A DNA stretch of 64,000 bases from Diogma glabrata. Its lineage: Eukaryota; Arthropoda; Insecta; Diptera; Cylindrotomidae. Below, piece by piece: positions 1 through 12,359 of this stretch. A program made the position numbers and the translations under genes. The stretch lies in contig CAVNZG010001044.1 of the NCBI GenBank assembly GCA_963693315.1, forward strand, positions 27,930-91,929, given 5' to 3'. Every line of letters starts with the position of its first letter. The first letter of the stretch is position 1. A model generated the notes under the pieces. The model did no database searches, was not told where the DNA came from, and saw nothing but the letters and a program-made list of their open reading frames with translations.

Positions 1-24
1 CTAGGGATAAGAATGGAATAAAAA

Positions 25-882
25 TTAAGATTCTCTGAGAAATTTATGAACGTTAACTTTAAAGCCTTGAGGATTAAATTCATCAGGAAAAACCCAGGAA
101 GGTAAGGCATTCCAAAGATGAGAGACTCTGTTGAAAAAGTCACGTTGGAAGGCTACAGTTCTACACCTAATTATTTGAACTGTAAAGGGATGCGCTGCTA
201 CGTTTGCTCTGGTGTGACGCGAAAGGTTTGCTAATTTAGGTAAAATCGATTTGATCTCTTCAGAAGCTCGCTCATCCATAATATATTTATAAAATATAGT
301 CAAATCAGCAACATTTCTTCTGTGCTGCAAGGAATCAAGACCGTTAGTAAGACTTGGGTTACCAATGAGTTTAATAGCTCTACGCTGTACAGAATCAAGG
401 CAGTTGAGACTACTCAAGTAAGCTCCACCCCATATGTGAGAACAGTATTCCATGCAGGGACGTATAAAAGATTTATAAACTAAAAGAAGTTGTTCGCTAT
501 CGAAAAACTTACGACATCGCCCCAAAAATCCTAACTTTTGAACAGCATTCTTAGCCAGATTAAAAATATGAGAATTCCACTTCATATTATTTTCAATCTC
601 AACTCCTAGAAGTCTGACAGACTCATTCTCTAAAAGATTTTTGGGGCCAAACGTTAATGGAAAAGGATTGGGTGTCGTTATCCTAGAAAAATGACAAACC
701 TGTGTTTTGCTTGTATTGAATTCAACACTGTTAGCAATACCCCAATCCATAATTGTTTTAAGATCAGTATTAAGGGAATCTATCAACTTTGATCTACACT
801 CACTAAGCGCTAAGGGTGTATATAATTTAGGTGCTTCATGAGACGCATGAAGCGTGCTGTCATCAGCAAAACTATGTATAGG
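25..882 (-). pseudogene. C-terminal half of a split jockey/CR1-type LINE ORF2
   Basis: This is the end of a non-LTR reverse transcriptase. The reading frame opens at the transposon junction and runs directly into the catalytic motif C (SFADDSTLH), then the thumb with the family signatures LLGV, KLGFLGRC, YKSFIRPCMEYC, LDSVQRRAIKLI and SLQHRR. It has no start codon of its own: the N-terminal 670 residues lie at 3014-5022 on the same strand, and the two halves are separated by the TIR element at 883-3013. The stop is near 25 and the 3' UTR leaves the window at base 1. Joining the flanks at the insertion point restores the usual order of RT motifs. Apart from the insertion the frame is open, so the LINE was probably fairly young when it was hit. 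I recognise the clade only as jockey/CR1-like. Confidence 0.85.
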
Positions 883-3013
883 CCCAAGTAACAAATTTTG
901 TTTACAAATTTATTACAGTACATTTACTCTGTAATCGTAAAGTTACAGTGGTAACTGTACCGTAAACGTTCAGTAAGTGTTTCGTATACATTTTGGGGAA
1001 TAATTTTGGCTTTTACTGAACGTTTACGGATATCAATTTGCGTAAGAATTATGTATGATTACAAACACGTACGTAGTGTTACAGAAAGCAAAATGTATGC
1101 GATTTCTATCACTACGGATTACTTACAAAAAAGATACAATCTCATACTTTAATACGAAGTTTTAGATGATTTTTTGTAAACAAAAAATATAAATAAATAT
1201 ACAAAAACAATAATATGTTTTATGTTTATAAAATGCAAATGTTATATTTTGGCATAACTAATTTTGTATAGTTGGATGTCAAAATTTACAAACGAATAAT
1301 AAAATTTCGATTAAATTTTGGAAATACTTTTAAATTAATAATGCGCCATAAAAATAATAAATTATTAAATATAATTTAAAAAAAAATTTTATATGTCAAT
1401 TTATTTTAGAGAGATAAAATTATATAAAATTTGCTTTATTATTTTCATAAATTTAAGTTTTTCTAAAATACTTATAATATAAGTTATAAAACCCAATAAA
1501 GTTTCATTAAATGTATTTTGTTATTTTTTTTAAATACAGTCAAATATTAATTTTGCATAAAAATGGCTGAGTTTTCAATTGTAAACTTTCAAATACAAGT
1601 TAGCCCTATGTAGATATACAGAGAGTGCACAGAATATATACATTTACATTTTATTTACATTTACACTTCCATATTTAAAATGTTAACATGTTAATGTAAT
1701 GTAAACGCTATGTGTTTGATCTGTAAACATAATCATACAATTACAACTTCCAACTCAAAGAGTTTACATGTATAAATTATGTAAACGTTCAGTATTAGCC
1801 TCGTTGTTGTGCATTTACATTTACACCTTCCTTTTACAAATATTTACTTGTATATGTTTTGTAAAAGCTTTGTATAAATCCTTTTACAACTTTTGACATT
1901 TGTGAAATAAACAAAAGTGACATTTATTTTTTATTTGGTACAAGCAATCCTCATGCACTTAACTTTGGTATATGTCCAAATTTTTTTTTACATAAATGGG
2001 GGGTGGGAGACTATGTACATTTGAACCTACACGATTATTAACATTTACATATGTCAATAAATTAGTTAATGTAATCCTGGCATTGCGATTCGGCCAGATC
2101 TAAATTAATAAGTTTAAATGTATCTTGTAATTATCTTACGAGATTTTGCCTCATAGTGTTCTAAGCTTGGCATTGTTGGACCACAATAAAATGCAAATGG
2201 TCTCCGAATTCTGAATGATCGGTTATACATAAAATCGATCAAAATTCTTTTTGCTATTAAAAATGGGAAGGCCGTCAATGTTAAAGTTAACTGAAATATT
2301 AATTTAGTGATCCAAATTCGAAAACTTCAACCAACGTATTAGCTCATAATACCAAAGCTTTCCACTACCCGTCAAAATAATATTTATATTTTTAAGTGTT
2401 TGCAATAATTTTCGGGGATCCTTTAATTAGAATTTAAATCCACGAAACTTTAAAATCATAAGTAACTCTTAAATTAATTAAGACCTAAGATCCGATTAAC
2501 TAATGCCCAATATATTGAGTCGTCTATCACTGAAAGCTGGCTATAAATTTCTTTATCATTGGAAACAGACATCTTTTATTAAACAAAAAATTTTGACTTA
2601 AGAAAATTGTATAAATTATGTGACAGTATAAATACATTCCTAATGTAAATGTCCCGTAAATATACGGTAAGTATATAAGTTCTCAATAAAATAAGTTTTG
2701 TAATTAATCTGTAAATGTAAAAATACATTTACAAGGCCAACGTTTAGTACATCTACAATGTAGCTATAAGCTCTCGTAGACTTTACACCATGTAGTCATT
2801 TTGTAGAAGTAATAATACAGTTACATAGTACATAATCAGAAACGTTACATTCGAAGCTATAAGTTTACTACTACAATGTAGCTTTACTGTGTACAATCAG
2901 AAACAATATTTTGTAGAAGTATAAATACCGCAACCTATTTTGAGTACAGTATGTGTTCCGTAAATAAAACAACAATAGTTTGTGACTATAATATATACAA
3001 AATGTTACTTGGG
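883..3013. mobile_element. 2.13 kb non-autonomous TIR element inserted in a LINE
   Basis: The ends are inverted copies beginning CCCAAGTAACA followed by a TTTTGT block. The left end starts at 883 and the right end finishes with TGTTACTTGGG at 3013. The interrupted LINE codons rejoin in frame if one GG is counted once, so GG at 881-882 and 3014-3015 looks like a 2-bp target duplication. I see no transposase. The interior is AT-rich and dense in degenerate, partly palindromic TTTACA/TGTAAA words, for example around 1640-1880 and 2640-2900, as in some non-autonomous DNA transposons with subterminal repeats. The superfamily is not assigned: a 2-bp GG duplication and CCCAAGT ends do not match a family I can name with confidence. 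Confidence 0.75.
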
Positions 3014-5022
3014 GGATGAACCGTTGAGTCCAACAAATCATTAATATAGATAAGAAAAAGAGTTGGTGACAAAGCGGAACCCTGAGGAACTCCTGCATTA
3101 GTTGAAAAAGTATTCGATGATACACCGTCAACATTGACCCAAAATTTTCGATCAGATATAAAGCTCTGTGTCCAAGATATAAGCTGCTCGTCTAAACCAT
3201 AGGATCTCAATTTGCATATAAGGTTGTTATGCCAAACTTTGTCAAATGCCTTGGAAATATCAAGAGCAACACCGAATGTTTCTCCAAAGTTTTCAAGCGA
3301 CTTGTTCCAGATATGAGTGACAAAAGACAGCAAATCTCCCGTCGCTCTTCCTTTTCGAAATCCATATTGTCTCTCATTAATTAATTTGGAAGACTCTAAG
3401 AAGCTCATTAAATTAAAATTGACATATTTCTCAAAAATTTTAGCAACTACCGATAAAATTGAAATGGGTCTGTAATTCGTAGGATCAGTCTTACTGCCCT
3501 TTTTTGAAACTGGCTGTACACTAGCCATTTTCCAAATTTCAGGAAAAATTCCTTTCTTATATGACAAATAGAAGATTTTAGTGAGGATTGGTGCTAGCTC
3601 CCTAGCAAATGTTTTAAGTATAATCGGAGGAATAAAATCAGGGCCTGTTGCCTTGTTAGTATTGATTTTTAAAAGCATTTTTCGAACAATGTTTTTCCGA
3701 AAAATTATCCGCCTCATTTTATAAGAAACTTTAGAAATAGGTTTAGGTTGGAAATTAGGTTCTTTTAAAGTAGAATTTAAAGAGAAATAATGCCCAAGCA
3801 AATTAGCTTTCTCTTTTGGATCAATGATAGGGACATCTCTATTAACAAGAGGCGGTAGGGAAGATTTACAAAAGTTGCTTTGGACAGCCTTTGCGGCTTT
3901 ATAGAAATTGCGTGAACCAGTCGGATGTTCTGCGAATTTAGATGCTTTTTTCCTATTAAATAGATGTTTCTCTTCATCTATTAACTTACGACATAAATTT
4001 CTCTCTTTACGGTACTGTCTAAGGTTTTCATCGGTTTTGTTTTGATTATACTTTCGAAAAGCCTTTTTTTTAACTTTTATAGCTTTTTTGCATTTACTAG
4101 AAAACCATAGATCAGTTTTTGGAATGATCAATTTATTAGGAATAAATCTGTGCATACCATCAATTACAGTTTCAGAAAAATTTGATGCAGCTATGTCTGG
4201 GTCTTGGCCGGTAAGGCAATAGCGTTTCCAAGGAAAACATCTAAAAAAACTTTTAAGTCCTTGCCAATCCGCAGCTTTGTAATCCCAAACATTGCGAGGA
4301 TTCGCTTTAAATTGTTTTGGAATTTGTATATTTAGTTGTGTGGAGATCAAATTATGATCTGAACCACCCAATGGTTCTGATATTTTAAATTGAGCCAGAT
4401 ATGGATCGTTTGTCAAAAATAAATCAAGTAAATTACTACTTTGACCAGAAATGTCAGGAACTCTGGTTGGCAGGTCTATTATTTGAGTAAAATTGTGATA
4501 AAGAGCAAACAACTCAGCCTGTCTACCAACCTCGTCAGTTTTAGAACTGTGTGTAAGCCATTCTTTATTGTGGACATTAAAATCTCCAAGAACTATAAAC
4601 TTTGCATTAGGATACTCAACCAACCTATCTATCTTCTCAGATAAGTCATGAAATAAATTAGAGTTCTCAGGTGAATTAGGTGAACGGTAAAGTCCAAAGA
4701 CAAACAGCGTTTGACTTGGGCAACTAATTTTTAGTGACACCATATTGTGAAATTTTGCATTTAATTCAAATTTATTTAATCTCACATATGGTATAGTATC
4801 CCTAATATAAGCACAAACTCCATGCTTAATGTAGAAAGAGGATTCAAGTTCATAATTGGGACAAAGGTATCTGTTTTTATCTAAGGTCACAGCACGCGCA
4901 CTGATAATCGTTTCCGTTAAAAACAAAATATCAGGTTTCATGGTTTCAAGAAAAAGATGGACTGAATTAAGGTTTATATTCAATCCTCTTATGTTCGCAT
5001 AGCTGATAGACAATTTTGCCAT
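3014..5022 (-). pseudogene. N-terminal part of the split jockey/CR1-type LINE ORF2 (endonuclease + RT)
   Basis: The start ATG is at 5022. Residues 1-230 form an apurinic-type endonuclease: YANIRGLN, DILFLTET, LGDFNVHNKEW and GGSDHNLI are the expected metal- and DNA-contact motifs. A linker rich in K and R follows, then the RT fingers and palm: NYRPISILS, RQYGFRKGRATGD, motif A ALDISKAFDKVWH near residue 586 and motif B AGVPQGSALSPTLFLIYINDLL. Homology stops at the TIR element boundary at 3014; the few further codons are read-through into the insert. Motif C continues at 882 downward. No ORF1 (gag) is seen upstream. A decayed 5' piece of the same family is at 47330-47726 on the plus strand. 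Confidence 0.88.
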
Positions 5023-5345
5023 TTTAACTCAGAGGAATATCAATGAAAAACATACATACGAAAACCACAGTAATGCGAAAACAAACAAACTAAAATTGAA
5101 ATTGAAATTGACTACTTCAACAGCTGGACAACCTGAATCTAAGTCTAGGTTCACTGTTAAAATCGACAATTAAAATTATGAAATTGTAAACAAAATATTA
5201 TTTTAGAAACATCAAAACAACAACATCATTTTAATAGCTCAGTTACGGTTCACATTATTCACCTATTTCTGCAGGAGGGATACCCAGTAATGGTGCGTTG
5301 CTGAGCCGTTTTACCAATCCTGCTCGGGGGGACACTAGTGATGTG
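5023..5345 (-). other. Probable 5' leader of the LINE
   Basis: Non-coding stretch immediately upstream of the ORF2 start. It is more GC-balanced than its surroundings near 5270-5340. It may be the 5' UTR of the LINE, but its outer edge and any target duplication are not resolved. Confidence 0.35.
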
Positions 5346-6140
5346 TAAAAATAAACTATACAAATTTACGATATTTACTGAATACTCTAATCTATTCTAG
5401 GATAATAGGTAAAGAACCATAACCCTCAAGAAAGGAGACGGTCGATAGTAATGAGGTAATTTTGTTTGTATGGTTCATATCCATGGACCATTGTGACTAT
5501 TGAGATTTATATAGTAACCATCATCATATTTAAGACAGGAAGATTTATATAAAATTGCTCTAAAATGCCCGAAATGTGACTTTGGAGTCCTAAGAGAACC
5601 AAAAATTCACATAATTATGCCAATGACCATATTACTACAAACGTCTGCAGAAATATCAAAATGGTTTCTGATTTGAATCTCTAAAAACACTCAAAAATTA
5701 ACCTTCTGTTTTGTTTTATAAAAGCACATATTCTAGAATTGACTTGCGCATGCTACAAAAGCAATATAAAAACGACTTTGTTTATATTAAATATTTATTA
5801 GTGAAGCACCAACAAATTTGCATTATTTATTTATTTTTTTATTTTTAAAACGTCGATAATGTCAACCACGGTTTGATGAAACTTTGTTCATCAATTGCCT
5901 TACTAATGCCTTTTCAACTGAAGTTGCAATTTTAACCTTTGGTATTGCTTGGTAATGAAAAAACTGTTTCTCTTTTTTTAAAACAACTAGTATAACATTA
6001 AGATGAGGTTCGTTAAAGCAATTTTTTTGTTGAACGCTGTACCGTTTGATGATCTCTTTGGCAAAACAAACAAAAACAATGAACCATTTTTCGTTTTCAA
6101 AAGATAACAAAAATACTTCTTTCATCAGTCACAATATAAC
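5346..6140. other. Unassigned AT-rich interval with one unrecognised ORF
   Basis: No known gene or repeat is recognised. A minus-strand frame at 5862-6125 (87 codons, with EKWF, FAKEIIKRY and KVKIATSVEKALVRQLM) has a protein-like composition but no family I know. It could be a relic. Nothing else stands out. Confidence 0.25.
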
Positions 6141-6146
6141 TTTTTT

Positions 6147-6263
6147 AGGTAGATTTCATATAAAAATCTACCTATTGCAATGGGCTTCATCTCGGAATTT
6201 CGGAAAAATTTTGATGCCAAACGACTATTTGTGATAAGCGGAGATGGAAAAACAAAAAAAAAG

Positions 6264-6337
<74 letters not shown>

Positions 6338-7410
6338 CGATATGAGGTATAACGGAATTTAGCGGTACTCTCACGGTCGCATTTTTCGACCTACACCAAA
6401 ATAATTTTCTGTGTATGTTTCGGCAAATAATGTCTTGGACAAGTTCGTGAACTGGCCATATCCGGGTACCGGTTAAGCGGCTAGAGCCTAAAAAGTCGAA
6501 TAATCTAGGGCACTATAGCTTCCGTTTGAATAATAACATTTTAATAAAATTTAAAAATATTGAATATTTGAACCTTTTTTTATCATTTTTATCCAGATGA
6601 CCACTTTGGCGTTTCAGGTTCCTCAAAAATCAGCTGTTTTAAAAATTTACTAAACTTTGCTGCCCTTGATCTAGCTGAAATGGCCAAGCTCATAGTTGAA
6701 AACTTTTTTTCACGTACTTAAAATATAAATCTTTCCAAAATTTTCAAAAATAATAGTTTAAGTCTAACGGTTGAGACCCTTCGGCTGTTGAAATAAAAAC
6801 AAACGCAAAAGGCAATGCTTTCATCATGTTTCAGTTTATGTTATTTAAATTCATCTTAACTTTTAAACATACTTTTCAACTATAGCCTCAAAAAATTTCA
6901 GCTTTCTAACCCAAAAGGTTCCATTTTTATAAGCATTATAATGCAACCCTTACAAGAAAAATATCAACCCATTTAATACCATAGAAAAATTATCAAAATC
7001 TCTTTTGTTTTTATTTTTTTTACTAAGTAACCGTTTGAAAAAAGATTAAATAAGAACAAAAAAACACAACAACAAAAGATGATTTTGAAATAAAATTGTT
7101 TGATAATGTTTGATTATAAATTATGTGTGATGGTATAATTGTAGTTGTGACGTAGTTCATTTGATCTTTGGTGGATTTAATATGTTATTAAAAGTAGTTT
7201 AAACCAACTTAAATAAAACTGTTCCGAAATTGTATTGATGGCGTTAGTTCGGATAATGTATTTAATTTGGTTCGATAATTTTTTTGAATTATTCTGTTTC
7301 TACTTATATTTTTTATTTAAACTAATCTGACTTATCTAATTTTATTTGGACACAAAACCGTCTGACCCCGAAATCTACCTATTTCTAGCGGATATACCTG
7401 CCGCTGGGAT
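6147..7410 (+). mobile_element. DINE-1/Helentron-like non-autonomous element, copy 1
   Basis: It starts with AGGTAGATTTC inside a small hairpin and ends with the inverse GAAATCTACC (7370-7379) followed by a terminal stem-loop AGCGG-atatacctg-CCGCT (7387-7405). Inside are a long TA microsatellite (about 6264-6336) and a block beginning near 6355 with AGCGGTACTCTCACGGTCGC. Subterminal inverted repeats, a central microsatellite and a 3' hairpin are the architecture described for Helentron-associated elements such as DINE-1. The family assignment rests on structure, not on sequence identity with a named element. It is followed without a gap by copy 2. Confidence 0.65.
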
Positions 7411-7531
7411 TTTTAGGTAGATTTCATATAAAAATCTACCTATTGCAATGACCGTCATCTCGGAATTTCGGAAAAATTTTGATGCCAAACGACTATATAT
7501 GCAAAGCGGAGACGGAAAAACAAAAAAAAAA

Positions 7532-7615
<84 letters not shown>

Positions 7616-8214
7616 CGATATGAGGTATAACGGAATTTAGCGGCACTCTCACGGTCGCATTTTTCTACCTAGACCAAAATTTTTTTCTAAGCGTGTTGCG
7701 GCAAACGATCTCTTGGATAAGTTCGACAACTGGCCATATCTGGGTACAGGTTAAGAGTCTAGAGCCTTAAAACTGTCAAAAACAAAGCGTTATAACGGCC
7801 GTTTGGGGCAAAATATGTAAACAAAATTTATAAATATTAATTATTTGAACATATTTCTATCATTTTTTAAAAAGTCAGACATCTGCAATAAAAGGTTCTT
7901 TAGCTATCTGCAATAAACTGTGTGAAGTACAACGGCATTTAGCGGCACTTTCACGGTCGCATTTTTTCACTTACGCTAAAAATATTTTCTGGGTATGTTG
8001 CGGCAAATAGTTTCCTAAATATGTTTCACAATTGGCCGTATCGGGGTACAGGTTAAGTGCCTAGAGCCCAAAAACTGTATAAAATAATGTTTATTTTTAA
8101 AGTTTGTTTAATACTTCTGTTTTTAATTAGTATTTTTTATAAAGTAATCTGATAAACATAACTGTCTGATCCCGAAATCTACCTATTTCTAGCGGATATA
8201 CCTGCCGCTCGGAC
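7411..8214 (+). mobile_element. DINE-1/Helentron-like non-autonomous element, copy 2
   Basis: Head-to-tail neighbour of copy 1. It has the same 5' block (GGTAGATTTC hairpin from 7415), TA microsatellite at about 7539-7613, two internal units with CACGGTCGCAT (near 7650 and 7950, about 300 bp apart) and the same 3' subterminal repeat plus AGCGG...CCGCT hairpin at 8191-8209, then a T run. It has two internal units where copy 1 shows one, but lacks part of the AT-rich body. Confidence 0.65.
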
Positions 8215-8874
8215 TTTTTTAGTATCAGAATAGTCCTTAGATATTTCGTATTAAATCCAATTCTTTTTCAAGTTATAAAAATGTTTTGAAAATAAAGTTT
8301 TTGTTGTTAAGAATTTATTTCGTTGATTTGAAATGAAAAATTTTTGTTGCATCGGAAATATTGAATTTTTAATATAAGTTAATTTGATTATGATTTTTTT
8401 GTCTACCTTAAATTTTTAAATTTTTTTGAAATTTTTACGAGGTTGAAAATAATTCTTTATGTTTATATATATAATCTCAATACTATAAAATTTTGACTTT
8501 ATAACATGACGAATTTCGTCGAATCGAATCTTATAATTCGCTCAAGGTCAATATATCGTTTTGACCAATACCCTGAATAAATATTAAATTAAATTGCTAG
8601 TATTCATTTACTACACGTTGTTGTGGATTAATTTTAAAAGGTTTCTATGTGATGTTGTGATACATATTGTAAATCCTTTAATACAAAAAAATGTTATACC
8701 GTATGCAAGAACTCAATACATATTGATTAATAAACGATTTTAAAAAGGTCGATAAACGAAAAGTTTTGTCGTTTATCGAAAAATATCCAAACTTCTATAA
8801 TAATTTTCATTTTATGTTAGATATTGGCAGAAAAATGGTTTAAATCCCCTAATATTGAAGAAAACAGCTTAATA
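8215..8874. other. AT-rich interval, nothing recognised
   Basis: No coding frame, repeat or RNA gene is supported here. Confidence 0.3.
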
Positions 8875-9104
8875 CCGCATTCACAGCGATATAGCAAATT
8901 AGTAGATAGTATATTATAATTTGCATTGTGGCATATTTAATATGAGTTTAAAACGTAGATTGTAATGTGAATCGTAAGTATTTGAATCGTTTGTAATTGT
9001 AGTAAGCCTAGATATCAAATTAGATGCAAGATTTTAAAATTAAAAGTGTTTACAGCACAGATTTAAATTACATCTACTAATTTGCTATGTCGCTGTGAAT
9101 GCGG
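8875..9104. mobile_element. 230-bp MITE with 33-bp TIRs, TA-flanked
   Basis: The ends CCGCATTCACAGCGATATAG and its inverse with one mismatch pair for about 33 bases. TA dinucleotides flank both ends (8873-8874 and 9105-9106). The interior is non-coding. Size, TIR length and a TA target fit a Tc1/mariner-type MITE. Confidence 0.75.
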
Positions 9105-9161
9105 TATAAAACGATATGTCTTCAATCTATGAAAACTTCAAATAGTTCTAAGAATTACCGT

Positions 9162-10025
9162 ATTTTATTCTTCCAATGAGATTATTCTGTTATTTGAAAT
9201 TGAAGCTACTATAGGCTCCAAGAAACTAAACAAAATTAGTGTCTCTATTTGTTCAAAAATGATGGTGTTGAAAATGGAAAATTAAAAAAAAACGTGAATT
9301 TTTCGTATTTTTTTTCGACTGTAACTTCCAGAATCCTTAATGGATTTTTACAAAATATAACTCAAAATGTTTGTTGGCATATTTACTATGCACATTTTTC
9401 ATTAATACATTTAATTTGTTTGGTTTGTAAAATATGAGACCTAAAAACCGAAACAACCTTTTTGATCACCGAAAAAATTGGTTTTTCATGAATATCTCAA
9501 AAACAAGAGCTAACCTAAAAAAATGAATATGATATTCGTGCTCAGGAGGTCCAAATCCATAACAAAAATTGGGTTTTATTTAGGGAGACAAAAAAACTTC
9601 AAAATTTGTTAACTAGTGTAACCTAACAAGACAAACTTAATATAAAGTCGAAAATTAAGTTAAATTAGGTATAATTTTCCTTGTTTTTCAAATTAGAAAA
9701 AATGTTGCTTTGAGGCTGAAAATAGGAGAAACTTTTGGTAAATCTCTCCTCATTTTGCGACCAAATTACGTGTTCAAAATAAAATTGACTTTGAAGTTGA
9801 TTTTAGGTGAAAATTAGGTAGGTGTGTGCTGTTTTTGACTTATATTCTACTGTAACTTTGATGTAATTTTTTGGGGCAGAAAATACGTATAATCAACCTA
9901 AATAACTACCTATAAATAAAATTCCATTCAAAGTGAAGAAAACAAATTGAATCGACGTAATTTTGACATAATTAGGTAAATTTACACCAAACATTTTATT
10001 CTTCCAATGAGATTATTCTGTTATT
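9162..10025. repeat. 33-bp direct repeats bracketing a 0.8 kb insert
   Basis: An identical 33-base word starting ATTTTATTCTTCCAATGAG occurs at 9162-9194 and 9993-10025. The 798 bases between carry no gene I recognise. They contain several TTAGGT words and a run of T/A-rich text. The arrangement looks like an insertion with an unusually long target duplication, or a deletion remnant of a tandem repeat. Confidence 0.5.
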
Positions 10026-10293
10026 CATTCTGCTTCCCGACTTCCTATCAATAGTTGATTTTTCATTTTCATCAATTTTCTCAAATTCGATTTAATATAC
10101 CGATGTTATATTTTTGTTTACGAATTATCATTCCGCAAGATCCAGCTAAATAATTTTTTCATGTAATATAAAATTTTATTTAAATGTTGAAATATATAAA
10201 ACAAAATTTTCAAAAAAAACTGACTTTAGAAAATAACAAAAGAGGCAACAAGAAGTGAAAACTAACTCAATTGTGGCTTTTAAAACAAAAACG

Positions 10294-10913
10294 ATATAAG
10301 AACCGAATCTAAAAAATTATGGTGCAAATTATGAAACCTTTTGCAATCCATACAATTTGCGACCGATCTAGTTTCGAACCAATGAGAAAATTTTAAACTT
10401 TAAGAAAGTTTATCATTCTCATCAGGGCTAGCCGACTAGATAAACTACCAAAAAATGTCAACGCTAATATAAACCAAAAATTAGGTTACACCTCTAGCGA
10501 AGCATAAAAAAACAAAAAATTTACATAAACATATATTTAATAGATTCAGGTTTAGTCAATTAGTTTCTCTAGTGATCACTGTTTTGTTATACTCTAGACA
10601 TACTAGTATTGAATAACAAACTCGTATCGGCGAGAAGAAGGTGACTAGTCTTCACTTGTGTCTATTGACACAAATTCAATAATTAATTCAGTAAATTATT
10701 TGTTATATAACATCACTCCGATGGAAAATCTCCCGTCAAGAATAATATAAGAACTGAATCTAAAAAATTATGGTGCAAATTATGAAACCTTTTGCAATCC
10801 ACACAATTTTCGTCCGATCTAGTTTCGAACCAATGAAAAAATTTTAAACTTTAAGAAAGTTTATCATTCTCATCAGGGCTAGCCGACTAGATAAACTACC
10901 AAAAAATGTCAAC
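10294..10913 (+). repeat. Pair of 169-bp direct repeats, 451 bp apart
   Basis: Copies at 10294-10462 and 10745-10913 align without indels and differ at about five positions. Each holds TATCATTCTCATCAGGGCTA. The 282 bp between them are non-coding. They could be a miniature terminal-direct-repeat element or a local duplication. The ends are not TG...CA. Confidence 0.6.
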
Positions 10914-10966
10914 TAAAATATATATATTGGAATTAAGCACATGATCAAATTGTTTTATCTACACCA

Positions 10967-11340
10967 AATATGTTACTGGTATGCAATTGTATGTGATACA
11001 TATTTCTAAAACTAAGTGAAGATAGTGGATAACATCGATTATATCGATTTAAAGCTCAAAATTACGAAATGGAATTCGCACAAATACTATACAAAGAAGC
11101 ATAGCTTATGTATAATCAAAAACGGATGGAAATCATGATGAACAAACTAATTAAAAATAGTGGCACTTAGCCGGCAACACGTTTGCAATAATGATTTGCA
11201 AATGGTAACAATGCATTAATACCAATAAATTTTATATATCTTGAATTGAATTCTATATATTTTCTATGAATTCTATGAATTTTATATAAATTTTGGTTCT
11301 ATGGGTGTGACAACCCCGCGTACTTTCAGGTTATTACCTG
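10967..11340 (+). repeat. Dispersed repeat, copy 1 (shared with 12360-12716)
   Basis: Shares long blocks with 12360-12716, including AAAGAAGCATAGCTTATGTA, GGCACTTAGCCG and GGGTGTGACAACC. A shorter third piece (TGACAATCCCGTGTACT) lies at 13450-13640. Copies 1 and 2 are direct repeats about 1.38 kb apart. Copy 1 leads into the Helitron 3' region at 11580-12075, so the family may be part of a Helitron body. Confidence 0.55.
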
Positions 11341-11579
11341 CTATTGGCAAATCAGTTAACGTGAGATATCGTTTACCACCGGCAATGGCAGTAAGATATC
11401 ACTGATATAAGGGGATAAGTGATATTTTAAGGGTGCTGGGGGATAAACTTTTTTCAATCAACGATAGCACACTTAGTCTTATAGTTATGGAATATTCTTT
11501 GGAGATGACACGCATTTTTAGGTATTTTTAAATAAACTATGTTGGGTAAAAAATAAAAATGACCCAATGGAAATTGAAT

Positions 11580-12075
11580 GTTATCATAACGAGTTTTTTC
11601 GAATTTTCTTTCTTATGACATAGTGGCAATATGCGACGAGCATAATGTTAAATAAACAAAACTTTTACACTTTTTAGTGTAAAAATAAAATTTTGAGAAA
11701 TTTTGTGGGTGATTTGAGAGTTTTTTGTGTGTTTCGTGTCGGGAACAAATACAATGCATGAGCACTGTGAACATTTGTGATTCTATTTTTGTTCTGTATA
11801 ATGTTCTATATAAAGATGACACACCTCAACTAATCCAACAAGTCATTTACATTTTTTTATTGCTTACTTGAAAACTTATTTGATTGCCAATTTTTCATAT
11901 ATCCGAACTTAGCTAGAGTGCTGATTATTTTTCATTCATATTTTTAAAAAGTACAGTTAAAAATTATGCTATCATTTCTCAATACCACTTTTTGAAATCA
12001 TTGCTACTACGTCAACAAAATGTCTGCGCACAAACTTTATATATAAGCGTAGCAAAGCACGCCGGCTGGTGCTAA
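11580..12075 (+). mobile_element. Helitron 3' segment ending in hairpin plus CTAA
   Basis: Inverted copy of the 3' part of the Helitron at 32935-36857: the blocks around 11605-11745, 11755-11800 and 11900-12060 match 34084-33880, 33240-33170 and 33100-32940. It ends with the stem GCGTAGCAAAGCACGC and then CTAA at 12072-12075, the CTRR-type terminus of Helitrons. No protein is left. Confidence 0.6.
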
Positions 12076-12359
12076 ATAAATATTGAATATATATAAAATT
12101 GAAAGTGTGTATGGCTGTTTATCCTTTATGCACCAATACATTAATCATCATGAAAATTTATGAAGTTGTTGTGTACGCTTAATATTTGCTTTTATTTAAC
12201 TATCGTTTTAAACGGTAGTTTGCTTTGATCAATGTTTTTTTTGAACATAATTTTTTTATGAAATTAAAAATAACGTAAGAAAGATAGTAGAACCTGAAGG
12301 CTGAAACAATTACATTTGTATATCAAAATTATATGTTTTGGATTTTTATCATCTTCACT

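Noticed and set aside
6180..6362. Frame with alternating Y and I
   Set aside because: It is translation of the TA microsatellite in the DINE-like element.
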